43,217 nucleotides of DNA from a virus. Both the position numbers and the translations under genes were made by a program. Under the pieces are notes generated by a model, which did not search any database, had not been told where the DNA came from, and was given only the letters and a program-made list of their open reading frames with translations. The stretch is taken from positions 1 through 43,217 of the IMG/VR virus record IMGVR_UViG_3300046787_000054; one strand, 5' to 3'. Shown in pieces: positions 29,333-37,311 of the stretch (position 1 is the stretch's first letter; each line of letters begins with the position of its first letter).

Positions 29333-29834
29333 GAAGAAGTACAAACCAAAAGGTATCCGTATGGATGCAGTCGGGTGGGTTCTAAAAGGACTACAACCAT
29401 TTAAGACGGTGGAGTACAGCACAACATTACGCATCAAGAACCATGCAGCAATGGATGCTCTTCGTAAAGGAGATGCAACTATGGCGGATATTGATGTCCT
29501 TATTGGATCGTTCAATATGTGTGAGGCTTACACAATGCTTAACCCTGAACTCGGTGCAGACTGGAGTGAAGAGATTAAAGCAGGACTGGATGCACTACAC
29601 GCAGTTGGTGTACGTGGTGTTACGAGTAAACGTTTTATTCTGAAGGCTGACGAGTTGACTGCTATGAACTTAGTGATGGAGATTCACGACGCTCAACTAG
29701 ACAACACAACTGTAGTTGATATGGAGAAAGCGATGGACCTCGTATCCCGGGAATACCGCGCTAAGCGCATGAGGCCCATCGTAACTAAAGAGCAGAAGGC
29801 AGAGTTACTAGGAACATCAAGCCAACAAAGCTAA
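29325..29834 (+). CDS. Conserved phage hypothetical protein, last gene of the early arm
   Basis: 169 aa from TTG 29325, 7 bases after AAGGAG, giving an N-terminus ARKKYKPKGIRMDAVGWVLK. The body contains LRIKNHAAMDALRKGDATMA, then DIDVLIGSFNMCEAY and MEKAMDLVSREYRAKRM. This MARKKYKPKG...DIDVLI pattern recurs in phage genomes without known function. Its final 18 bp overlap the convergent endolysin gene, and GTTACTAGGAAC (29804-29815), a variant of the dispersed 12-mer, lies at its end. Confidence 0.7.
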   Translation: MARKKYKPKGIRMDAVGWVLKGLQPFKTVEYSTTLRIKNHAAMDALRKGDATMADIDVLIGSFNMCEAYTMLNPELGADWSEEIKAGLDALHAVGVRGVTSKRFILKADELTAMNLVMEIHDAQLDNTTVVDMEKAMDLVSREYRAKRMRPIVTKEQKAELLGTSSQQS

Positions 29835-30413
29835 TGCTTGGTTAGTGTGGGCTACTCGGTCATCAAGACCAATAGTCCCACCATTGATCTTCTTAGTCAG
29901 TGCAACCCAGTTGCCTGCTTCAGCTAGATCATTGCAACCATGTGTTGACCAGAACCAACCAGCAGTTAAGGCTGCATACTTTGGAGTAGCAACCAAGTCA
30001 GGGTCAGCAACAAAATCGACTCCCAATGCTTGACCAGCGTGATAGTAGTTAGCATGACCAGTAAGTTGGATGCAACCCCTGCCACGGAAACGATACCCGT
30101 CACCAGACGCTTCATCTCTGTTCCCCATACGTGAGCTATACACGTTGTTAGCGATTTTTTTAGGATTGCGTTCGTACTGCTTAGCAAACTCTAGCGTTGG
30201 AAAACGCTTAGGCCACAACTTACAAAGAGTCTCAGCACGGTAGTTAAGGTTCTCTTCAAGGATACGGAAGTTGCCACACTCGTGACCACATTGACCAATG
30301 AAGGCAGCTTGTTGACGAGGTGTGTTGATACCAAAACGATTGAACGTTTCATTCAAAGCATCGACCCATTGAGGACCAATGTGGAGTTTTGATAGTTGAT
30401 CAGCGTTAATCAT
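29817..30413 (-). CDS. Endolysin, glycoside hydrolase family 19 (chitinase/lysozyme-like)
   Basis: 198 aa. The GH19 signature is clear: FIGQCGHECGNFRILEENL (catalytic-type His44-Glu45, second Glu near 61), SGDGYRFRGRGCIQLTGHAN, then ALTAGWFWSTHGCNDLAEAG. It cuts peptidoglycan at the end of infection. No signal peptide or SAR sequence is seen, so it should need the adjacent holin. The start overlaps the Rz stop by 4 bp. It is the last gene of the late arm and overlaps the convergent early arm by 18 bp. Confidence 0.9.
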   Translation of the reverse strand: MINADQLSKLHIGPQWVDALNETFNRFGINTPRQQAAFIGQCGHECGNFRILEENLNYRAETLCKLWPKRFPTLEFAKQYERNPKKIANNVYSSRMGNRDEASGDGYRFRGRGCIQLTGHANYYHAGQALGVDFVADPDLVATPKYAALTAGWFWSTHGCNDLAEAGNWVALTKKINGGTIGLDDRVAHTNQALALLA

Positions 30414-30832
30414 TGTAGTGTGTTCCTTATTGCTTCGTACCTGTCGATGCAGGAGTTGAGTTCGATGATGGCTCTGTCACCTTCTGCGACGAGCCTGATA
30501 AGGTCTTCAACAGTCTGTCCGTCAAGTTCGGCTCTCTCTTTACCATCGTTGGAGGTAGAGGTGGAACATCCAACTTTGGAGGTGACGGGGATGTACAACC
30601 TTGGACGACTAGCAATAATGCCAGACAGCTTAGTTTCAAACTCTTGTTTAACAGTGTTGTCTTTTGCATCTTGTTCATCCTTTAGCTTGTTTATCTCGGA
30701 GTTCTTGCTGGCAATTAGCAAGTTGTCCTCCGCTTCCTTTTTGGCATAACCAGCATGGTGCCCGTACAGGTAGACACTGAAAGCGACAGCTATAGCTCCC
30801 AGTATCACCCAAGGATTTGGTAGTGTTGGCAT
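30410..30832 (-). CDS. Inner-membrane spanin (Rz-like)
   Basis: 140 aa. An N-terminal membrane segment (WVILGAIAVAFSVYLYGHHA, about residues 8-27) is followed by a coiled-coil periplasmic region (EAEDNLLIASKNSEINKLKD). The C-terminal helix carries ELDGQTVEDLIRLVAEGDRA. This is the standard i-spanin layout. The outer-membrane partner lies entirely inside this gene in another frame (30427-30669). Spanins fuse the two membranes after endolysin action, implying a Gram-negative host. The start overlaps the holin stop by one base. Confidence 0.82.
   Translation of the reverse strand: MPTLPNPWVILGAIAVAFSVYLYGHHAGYAKKEAEDNLLIASKNSEINKLKDEQDAKDNTVKQEFETKLSGIIASRPRLYIPVTSKVGCSTSTSNDGKERAELDGQTVEDLIRLVAEGDRAIIELNSCIDRYEAIRNTLQ
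30427..30669 (-). CDS. Outer-membrane spanin lipoprotein (Rz1-like), nested in Rz
   Basis: 80 aa from ATG 30669, 8-9 bases after AAAGG; an ATG at 30678 would also fit. The signal peptide KSLKLSCLALLLVVQGC ends in the lipobox VVQGC. The mature part is short and Pro-rich (SPSPPKLDVPPLPPTMVKRE), as in Rz1 proteins. It is read from a different frame wholly inside the Rz gene, exactly as in lambda. Very characteristic. Confidence 0.85.
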   Translation of the reverse strand: MQKTTLLNKSLKLSCLALLLVVQGCTSPSPPKLDVPPLPPTMVKREPNLTDRLLKTLSGSSQKVTEPSSNSTPASTGTKQ

Positions 30833-31329
30833 TAGCGTTCTCCAGCACGGGCATTTGCAATCTCTTCACGGACATCATCAGACTCTAAGTGTGTAGCCGG
30901 GGTAGTTGGTGGAGGTGGAGGAACCCATGACTCATCTAGATCTGGATTCTTAAAGTTCATCCAGTTCATACCTTGATTAATGGGTTGAGCTATCGGGGTA
31001 GGGTTAGGTGTGTTACTAGGAACAGTAACTACAGGAGCAGGGGACGTAGGTCCACCAGCTAGTGCTTGACTAGCAGCTTGGATACCTTTGCGACTCATCA
31101 CACCACCAATGCCACCTACAACTAACAACACAATGTCATTCAACATCTTGGTGTAAGCCATGTCAATTGGAGCCATTGACTTAATAGGTTGAACAACAAA
31201 CGTAACAGAGTACAGCAAGGCAAACACAATGCCTGCAAGGATCAAAGTTACAACGACGACTACGAAGCCCCAGATACGGACTTCATATTCTTCAGCGGTC
31301 AGACGAGGCTGTTGATTGGGGTGGGACAA
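30832..31329 (-). CDS. Holin-like protein with two membrane segments
   Basis: 165 aa. The N-terminal helix GFVVVVVTLILAGIVFALLY (about 21-40) and a second segment (MLNDIVLLVVGGIGGVM, about 63-79) flank a short loop, followed by a long hydrophilic Pro-rich tail (ESWVPPPPPTTPATHLES). Two-TM proteins beside Rz/Rz1 and endolysin genes are usually class II holins, which open the inner membrane. The tail is longer than in most holins. Overlaps the upstream lipoprotein gene by 38 bp. Confidence 0.7.
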   Translation of the reverse strand: MSHPNQQPRLTAEEYEVRIWGFVVVVVTLILAGIVFALLYSVTFVVQPIKSMAPIDMAYTKMLNDIVLLVVGGIGGVMSRKGIQAASQALAGGPTSPAPVVTVPSNTPNPTPIAQPINQGMNWMNFKNPDLDESWVPPPPPTTPATHLESDDVREEIANARAGER

Positions 31330-31507
31330 CTTTGTTCTCCAAGACAGGGGCTACTAAATATTCAGGACACGTTTGTGTGAACTGACAACGGGGTTTCTGA
31401 CACTCAGGTAAGTTGAAATTGTCAGGACTTTGGCAAGTGTATCGGTAACGATCTTCACATGCTACTAGTAACAGACTACTCAACAGGATCAATGCGAGGC
31501 TTCTCAT
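31292..31507 (-). CDS. Small phage lipoprotein
   Basis: 71 aa with a clear lipoprotein signal (RSLALILLSSLLLVAC, lipobox LVAC), then EDRYRYTCQSPDNFNLPECQ and CQFTQTCPEYL. The EDRYRYxCQ...PECQ...TCPEYL pattern recurs in phages of this type in the lysis region. Possible role: outer-membrane modification, superinfection exclusion or a second spanin component. Overlaps both neighbours (32 and 38 bp). Confidence 0.65.
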   Translation of the reverse strand: MRSLALILLSSLLLVACEDRYRYTCQSPDNFNLPECQKPRCQFTQTCPEYLVAPVLENKVVPPQSTASSDR

Positions 31508-31757
31508 TGCGTTTCTTCTCCTTTTCTTCCAGTCTTAAAATCATTGCATCAGCTTTCTTTAGCTGCTTAGTTAAGTGCATAGCTAAGAATGATGTGCCCA
31601 TCAGTCCGAAGATGATCAACGTAACAATAACAACCCAAAACCAGAATTCTTTCATAGAGTTAAATACAACCCAACTACTTCCAGTGTCCCTATTAGTATT
31701 GCTATTAGGTACACGAGCTTGTAAGTTAGTATTTCCTTTCGATGTTCCAGTTGCCAT
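31476..31757 (-). CDS. Single-TM protein in lysis region
   Basis: 93 aa. A polar N-terminus (TGTSKGNTNLQARVPNSNTN) is followed by a membrane helix (FWFWVVIVTLIIFGLMGTSF, about 38-57) and a charged coil (LRLEEKEKKRNEKPRIDPVE). It starts inside the 3' part of the upstream gene (106-bp overlap in another frame). It may be an accessory holin/antiholin, but the evidence is only topology and place. Confidence 0.55.
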   Translation of the reverse strand: MATGTSKGNTNLQARVPNSNTNRDTGSSWVVFNSMKEFWFWVVIVTLIIFGLMGTSFLAMHLTKQLKKADAMILRLEEKEKKRNEKPRIDPVE

Positions 31758-32386
31758 GTATTATCCCGTTCTTTCTTGAGCTTCAACTCACGAGCAACTT
31801 CTTGCTCTTCTAAGATCTCGTCATACTTCTCAAGAAACTCTTGGTACATAGCACCAAGTCCCAACTCTTCTGGAGTCCCATAAATCATGGCCTGCTTGAG
31901 CTGCTTATGCAACTCCTTCATCTGCCACTGCATCTCAATGCGATCAATCGCACTGTCAGCAACCTTCTCTGTGGTCAAAGCTTCTTCTTCAAGCTCTCGA
32001 CAATGTGCCTTCAGATGTCTGATAGCCTCAAAGTAAACCTTCAAGTTCTCACATATCTCATGTACAGCACGAGCTTGGAACTCTTCGTAGCTTAGCTCTG
32101 GTTCAGACTCGTCTTTGCTTTTGGTTTTCTTTGGCTCGGGCTTCTTTTGGATGGCTTCTGGGGCAACTTCGATTTTGGTAACGGCTTTAGGAGGGCCGAA
32201 CAATCCTGTAAGCCATCCCCAGATTCCTGTGACTTCGTTGTAGATGGCTTTGGCATCTGCAATTCCACCTTCGACCTGCTTCTTAAGCTTTCCAATTTCA
32301 GCTTTACCTTCGCTGAGCATTTGACAGCCAGCTCTGATAGCACTGACCGCGCTTTGTGCCATAAGGAGAAGAGAGATTGGATCCAC
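31652..32386 (-). CDS. Conserved phage protein with coiled coil and C-terminal membrane anchor
   Basis: 244 aa from GTG 32386 (MDPISLLLMAQSAVSAIRAG); ATG 32362 is an alternative. The N-terminal block AIRAGCQMLSEGKAEIGKLK, then AIYNEVTGIWGWLTGLFGPP is a recurrent pattern in aquatic podoviruses. A Lys/Pro/Glu linker and a long coiled coil (about 100-215) follow, with a C-terminal membrane helix (LVYLIAILIGTLEVVGLYL). Function unknown; it could be a lysis or virion-associated membrane protein. Confidence 0.6.
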   Translation of the reverse strand: MDPISLLLMAQSAVSAIRAGCQMLSEGKAEIGKLKKQVEGGIADAKAIYNEVTGIWGWLTGLFGPPKAVTKIEVAPEAIQKKPEPKKTKSKDESEPELSYEEFQARAVHEICENLKVYFEAIRHLKAHCRELEEEALTTEKVADSAIDRIEMQWQMKELHKQLKQAMIYGTPEELGLGAMYQEFLEKYDEILEEQEVARELKLKKERDNTWQLEHRKEILTYKLVYLIAILIGTLEVVGLYLTL

Positions 32387-32402
32387 ATTAGGTTAGTCCT
32401 AG

Positions 32403-32819
32403 TTAAGTTGGAGCTGTGTACGCAGTGATGATGCCATTAGATACTGTTAAAGAACCGTTAGATCCTAGAGTAGTTAGCTTAGCCAAAGTTACTGTAGTGG
32501 AGATGCCTATGTTTTGAGTAGACATTGTTCCAAGACCAGTGATGTCTGTATTAGGAATAGTGGTAGAAGCAGTAATGTTACTAGTACCATTAGCCTTCAT
32601 GTACCCGGTAAGTGCAACTTTTAAAGTAGTAAAAGCGCCAGTGCTAGGCGTGTTAGCACCGATAGCAGTGTCGTCAATGACGCCCCCAGTGATGAAGACA
32701 TCGTTAGCATCCTGCTCAGTCATGCTTCCATATACACGATTGCTCAGCTTTTGGAACCACTCTCTCCAAGCAAAGCTTTCGCCAATAGGGTTTGGTGGAA
32801 TAGGAGTTTGAACTGCCAT
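32403..32819 (-). CDS. Virion structural protein (tail-associated)
   Basis: 138 aa. The N-terminus TPIPPNPIGESFAWREWFQK followed by VIDDTAIGANTPSTGAFTTL is characteristic of phage structural proteins; the DDTxIGxxTPSTGAFTTL phrase occurs in tail-fibre shafts. The rest is Thr/Ser/Gly-rich beta. It is located directly after the giant virion gene. Probably a small fibre or ejection-complex protein. Confidence 0.6.
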   Translation of the reverse strand: MAVQTPIPPNPIGESFAWREWFQKLSNRVYGSMTEQDANDVFITGGVIDDTAIGANTPSTGAFTTLKVALTGYMKANGTSNITASTTIPNTDITGLGTMSTQNIGISTTVTLAKLTTLGSNGSLTVSNGIITAYTAPT

Positions 32820-32821
32820 GA

Positions 32822-35800
32822 TTATTTACCCATCTTCTTGTCCATCTCTTCTCTACGCTTACGAAGCATGTTGCCTTGCTTGATATGCTCAGGAGTCATC
32901 TTCTCACGACCAGCTTTGATTTCTTTCTCACGATACTGGTAAGCCAACTCTTTAGTCTGCAACTCACGTTCAGCATTCTTCAGCTTACGTTGTTCAGGAG
33001 TAGAGCCATACACAGGGAAGCCCATTGTTCCTAGTAACGCACGCTTAGCACCCTCACCTTGAGGAGCATCCTTAGCAGCAGACACTTGGAATGGCAGAGC
33101 ACCAGAGGCAGCAGTCTTCAGGCGGTTAGTAGCACTACGATCAACCAGCTTAGGAGCATTAGGTGATGCGTACTCTGTACCAGCAATACCAACGATAAGA
33201 GCTTTAGGAATAAAACCAAGCTTGTTGGACAATGTTTTATCAGGATCCATGATCCAGTGAACAGGTTCCATAGCGTGCTTCATAGCCTGCATAGACGTTC
33301 CATCAGGGAACTCGATACGTGTTGGATCTTTGTTCTCCCACACAGGACGACCAGCAATCATCATGTTGATTGTGTTGATCAAAGTCAAGTAAGTCAGAGC
33401 AGTCTTGAACTGATACAACCTAGCGTAGTCAGCTTTGGTTGTAGGATTGATCATGCCTTTGATACCCTCAACAGGACTTAGCTTAGTAGGATTCAAAGTC
33501 TTAGGCAAAGCAGCACTGAAGGCACGAAGAGTAGAGATGGTCCAGTCAGGAGCAAACAAAACAATCTGCAAACCACGACGACCAGCAGGACTGTAAGCAG
33601 CCATAGCCATACGTTTAGCAAACTCATTTTGAGTAGCAGCCGCTGCATCAAACCAGTTCAATCCACCAAATGAATCGTTAACAAATCTAGAGATTTCTAC
33701 ACGAGCAGCAGTCTCATCAAATGGCTTGCCTTCCTTAGCAGCTTGCAAACGAGCACGATCTAAGTAAGCATCAGCAACCATGAGCTTACCGCCAGTGTGC
33801 AAGTAATCCCATGTGTACTTATCAAACAAACCAAGTGTGTACTTCTCAACTGTAGACAAAGAGCTTTCAAGCACACGAGTCTTAGGTCCGTATTTGCCGA
33901 TCATTGTGTCAGCAAACTTGCCCATAGAAGACAAGATGCCACGAGACACATCTTCTGGAGCATCTAACTGAAGACGACCTTCCTTAATCCACTTGTCCAC
34001 GTTGTCGCCAACACCACCTTTGCGATATTGCTCAACGGCTTTTGTAATAGCAGACAACTGCAACTCTTTACCAGTAACAGCTTTCACACCCTTCTCAACC
34101 AAAGGCAATACGATGGCTTCTTTAAGTGGTGTCCAGATTGGGATCTCAGCACTAGACAAAACTTCCATCAAAGACTTAGCGTGGAAGAACGAACCAACAA
34201 CGTTGATACGCTTAGTAATCTGGGACACTGTGCCCATAGCTTCCATCAGTTGACCGGGACCAGCATCAAAGACAAAGCGAAGAGCAGGCAACAAGTCAGG
34301 ATGAACAGCGTAGCCAGCAAGTTCAGAGTTGTCCATCACCTCCCAACCGTGAGGCAGAGGATCATCTTTAGTAATAGGGCGGATCAATGATTCACCTGCT
34401 GCATTACGTACTTGCTTCAGGTTAGTGATCAGGTTCTTGTTCTCAATTGCTTTCTCAACAGAGTGTGCGTAGTCAGCATAGATGTCAGCAAGGTTGTCTG
34501 ACTTCAGTTTAAAGCGATAGTCTTTACCGTTCTCTGCTAACCATCCGTTGATACCGTCAAGGTGGTTCAACAAGTCTTCACGAGTTTTAAGACGACGCTG
34601 TTCACCATACTTGGTAGTAGTCTTAGTTCCGCCAGTAGCAGAGCCTTCACCACCACCAAAGATGTCCCGCATGAACTCTTCAAGAGCACCCTTGGGAGCA
34701 TCACCCTCTGACACAACGTTACGAGCAACGTAGTCTTCATGCCAGCCATTGATAACGCCTGCATCTAAAGCACGCTTACCCAAGTCGTCCATGAACTTAC
34801 GGAACTTGTCAGCAATGGTCTTCTCTGCACCATCAAGCTTGTCACCACGATCAATCTTGTATGTCAGATCTTCTAAGTTGACACCATCTTTAGCAGCGAT
34901 GTCTAAGATCTCTGCTTTGTTGTTACTAGTAACGCGCTCACCAGCAAGCTTGTTACGCAGGTTAGTGCCAACAAACTTTTCTGTTTCAGCTACAGGTTCA
35001 AGCCAAGTTTTCTTGTATTGTTTGTAGCCTTCGTAGAACTCAATAGCAGCTTTGTCACCAGACTTCTCGTAGATGTCTACAGCAGTTTTGTAGAAATCAT
35101 CTTCATCTTTCATGTCACGAGGATCAGGTTTGCTTTCTTCCTCACGCATCATCTCTTTGACAGACTTAGATGCAAACACATCTCTAGTAGAGTGGATGTC
35201 ATGTTTAATAGTAGATGCTTCGTCTATAAGTCTAGACCCACCTTCGATAACATCATCAAGAGCAGTACGAGCACCTTCAGGAATACCTAGTCCTAAGCGC
35301 ACTACTTCTTTAAAAGAGTCCCATAAAGACTGTGGCTGCTTGACTTCTTGCCCTCGAACATTCAAACGACTGAGCATTGTTTGAAATTCTTTGCTTGTAA
35401 AAGCTTCAGACACAAACTCATATACGTCAGAGTAGCCATAATGGTCAGCATGTAGCTTTTCAAACTCTTGTAAATCTTTAATAGTTGCGTCAGGCTTTTG
35501 TGTTTTAAAGTTTTCTAAAGCCTGTTCGTATTTAACTTGTTGTTCTTCTTTGTATTTGTTAAACAACTCTGTCATTTGCTTACCAGCAACAGAGTTAGGA
35601 TCAGATAACAGACGAACAGTGCCAGCATGAACAGCCTCATGCAAGAACACACGCAAGTCACCAGTAGCACCTAGCTGAACAGTGTGGTTGTCAGATACAT
35701 ATAAACCAGCAGCGTCAGCTTCTTTACCGTCCTTATCTGTGTACTTTAAAAACTCATTGTTTAAGTCAAGCTTAGCTTCACGAAGAAAACCAGACTTATT

Positions 35801-37309
35801 GAGAGCCTTAGCTAAAATACGTTGACCAACAGAGCCAAGTCCCTTGGTACTAATAACACGGTCAAGAGCTTCACCGACAGTCTTAGCGTCAGACAAGTGG
35901 TCGTGCAGTTCTTCCCACGTAGGTTTCTTTGGATCAGCAAACTCTACAGCGGGCATGTTTGTACGCAGTTGTTGTATCTCTTGTTGCAGTTGTTCTGCAA
36001 GTTGGTTGTGTCGAGCTGCATCACCATCGTTGCCTCGTGCTAAAGCTTCTTCAGCTAATAGCTCTGAGGTTAAGATCTTGTTCTCTTTGTCACTGATAGC
36101 AGTGCGGTAGTCGTCACGAGTGACTAGCTGTTCAGGGTCATAAGGCTTTTGCTCAGAGACAACTGTATCTACAGGTGTTTCTGGAGCAGTAGGTTCTGGA
36201 ACAGTAAAGCGTTCGTCACCTGCGTTACGCAAGTCTTGACTACGTAAACCAGTAGTAGGTTCAACAGGAGTTTGTCCTTCAGGGATCTGGCCTGCACTCT
36301 TAGTACGGTTCCAAGCTTCCTTACGAGTCAAGAAATTACCACGCTCATCCACAAAACCTTGGTCATGTGTATCAGCTAGATCAATCTTCTGTTGTTCATC
36401 ATGGGCTTTACCAACACGTTGGATCTCACCAGTCTCTTTGTTACGGAAAGCAGCTTCAGTAACTGGGACTGTGGCGTTCTTCTCAGCCAGACGCTTCTTC
36501 AAGCTATCAATATAGACAGCTCGTTCTTCTGGTGTTGATTCAGCAGTAGGCTTAGGAGGCAGGTCAGTGTTACCAGTAACATCTGGTGTGCCTTTAGGAG
36601 CACTAGGAATACCTAAGATCTTTTCACCTAGCTTAGTAGGCTTAGTAAATGCACCACTAGCTGCATCAATAACCATCATCTTAGGATCAAGGATGTCCTC
36701 ACCACTGACAGCACGTTGACCAGCACCAATACCCAACATAACGCCAGAGCCAAACAGACCTTCTGCAACAGTACTAGGTAGCCCGGGTTTCATAAACGGA
36801 CTTACAGATCCACCTGCAACTTGACCAGCAAGAGTTGCTCGTGGGTTCTCTAGTCGTTGTTGTTCTCGTGTTGCTAAGATGTTTGTGCCAAACACTTCAT
36901 CAACAGCACCTTCAAGGCTAGTGACACCCATAGAACCAAGTACACCACCAGCAATACCACCGGCAATACCAGCAATAGGTTTAGCAAAAGGACCGACAAC
37001 AGGAAGAACAGGAGGAGTAACAGCCATAGCAGCTCTAGCACCAGCTAAAGCTACAGGTGTAGCAGCAACTGCTTCACCAGCAGATGCAGCAAATGCGCCT
37101 AAGCTACTAGTGTCTCCATCTTTCATTGGTTTCATACCCGGCTTAGGGTACACACCAAATGCAGCACCACCTCCGCCCTCTACAGGAGCAGACGCAGATG
37201 TTCTAGGAGCTTCAGAAGTTACAACCTCATCATCACTGCCCCAAGAAGACTTAGGTGTAGAAACAGAAGGCTTCGATACAACCTCATCGTTTTGTCCGAA
37301 GTCTGCCAT
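32822..37309 (-). CDS. Giant internal virion/ejection protein with HExxH domain
   Basis: 1495 aa from ATG 37309 (AAGAAGGG 6 bases upstream). The first ~240 residues contain Ala/Gly-rich hydrophobic stretches (PIAGIAGGIAGGVLGSMG) suited to membrane insertion. Residues ~558-565 show FLHEAVHAGT (HExxH), with EFVSEAFTSKEFQ ~85 residues later offering a Glu ligand, a gluzincin-like peptidase signature. The C-terminal third (FVNDSFGGLNWFDAAAAT, then GLQIVLFAPDWTISTLRAF) matches large polyvalent/ejection proteins of podoviruses. It is probably injected to build a trans-envelope channel, as T7 gp16 is. It carries an exact copy of the dispersed 12-mer at 34922-34933. Confidence 0.8.
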   Translation of the reverse strand: MADFGQNDEVVSKPSVSTPKSSWGSDDEVVTSEAPRTSASAPVEGGGGAAFGVYPKPGMKPMKDGDTSSLGAFAASAGEAVAATPVALAGARAAMAVTPPVLPVVGPFAKPIAGIAGGIAGGVLGSMGVTSLEGAVDEVFGTNILATREQQRLENPRATLAGQVAGGSVSPFMKPGLPSTVAEGLFGSGVMLGIGAGQRAVSGEDILDPKMMVIDAASGAFTKPTKLGEKILGIPSAPKGTPDVTGNTDLPPKPTAESTPEERAVYIDSLKKRLAEKNATVPVTEAAFRNKETGEIQRVGKAHDEQQKIDLADTHDQGFVDERGNFLTRKEAWNRTKSAGQIPEGQTPVEPTTGLRSQDLRNAGDERFTVPEPTAPETPVDTVVSEQKPYDPEQLVTRDDYRTAISDKENKILTSELLAEEALARGNDGDAARHNQLAEQLQQEIQQLRTNMPAVEFADPKKPTWEELHDHLSDAKTVGEALDRVISTKGLGSVGQRILAKALNKSGFLREAKLDLNNEFLKYTDKDGKEADAAGLYVSDNHTVQLGATGDLRVFLHEAVHAGTVRLLSDPNSVAGKQMTELFNKYKEEQQVKYEQALENFKTQKPDATIKDLQEFEKLHADHYGYSDVYEFVSEAFTSKEFQTMLSRLNVRGQEVKQPQSLWDSFKEVVRLGLGIPEGARTALDDVIEGGSRLIDEASTIKHDIHSTRDVFASKSVKEMMREEESKPDPRDMKDEDDFYKTAVDIYEKSGDKAAIEFYEGYKQYKKTWLEPVAETEKFVGTNLRNKLAGERVTSNNKAEILDIAAKDGVNLEDLTYKIDRGDKLDGAEKTIADKFRKFMDDLGKRALDAGVINGWHEDYVARNVVSEGDAPKGALEEFMRDIFGGGEGSATGGTKTTTKYGEQRRLKTREDLLNHLDGINGWLAENGKDYRFKLKSDNLADIYADYAHSVEKAIENKNLITNLKQVRNAAGESLIRPITKDDPLPHGWEVMDNSELAGYAVHPDLLPALRFVFDAGPGQLMEAMGTVSQITKRINVVGSFFHAKSLMEVLSSAEIPIWTPLKEAIVLPLVEKGVKAVTGKELQLSAITKAVEQYRKGGVGDNVDKWIKEGRLQLDAPEDVSRGILSSMGKFADTMIGKYGPKTRVLESSLSTVEKYTLGLFDKYTWDYLHTGGKLMVADAYLDRARLQAAKEGKPFDETAARVEISRFVNDSFGGLNWFDAAAATQNEFAKRMAMAAYSPAGRRGLQIVLFAPDWTISTLRAFSAALPKTLNPTKLSPVEGIKGMINPTTKADYARLYQFKTALTYLTLINTINMMIAGRPVWENKDPTRIEFPDGTSMQAMKHAMEPVHWIMDPDKTLSNKLGFIPKALIVGIAGTEYASPNAPKLVDRSATNRLKTAASGALPFQVSAAKDAPQGEGAKRALLGTMGFPVYGSTPEQRKLKNAERELQTKELAYQYREKEIKAGREKMTPEHIKQGNMLRKRREEMDKKMGK
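34922..34933. repeat. Exact copy of dispersed palindrome GTTACTAGTAAC (inside giant virion gene)
   Basis: Perfect palindrome read as Val-Thr-Ser-Asn in the minus-strand gene. See the finding on the dispersed family. Confidence 0.7.
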
Positions 37310-37311
37310 GA

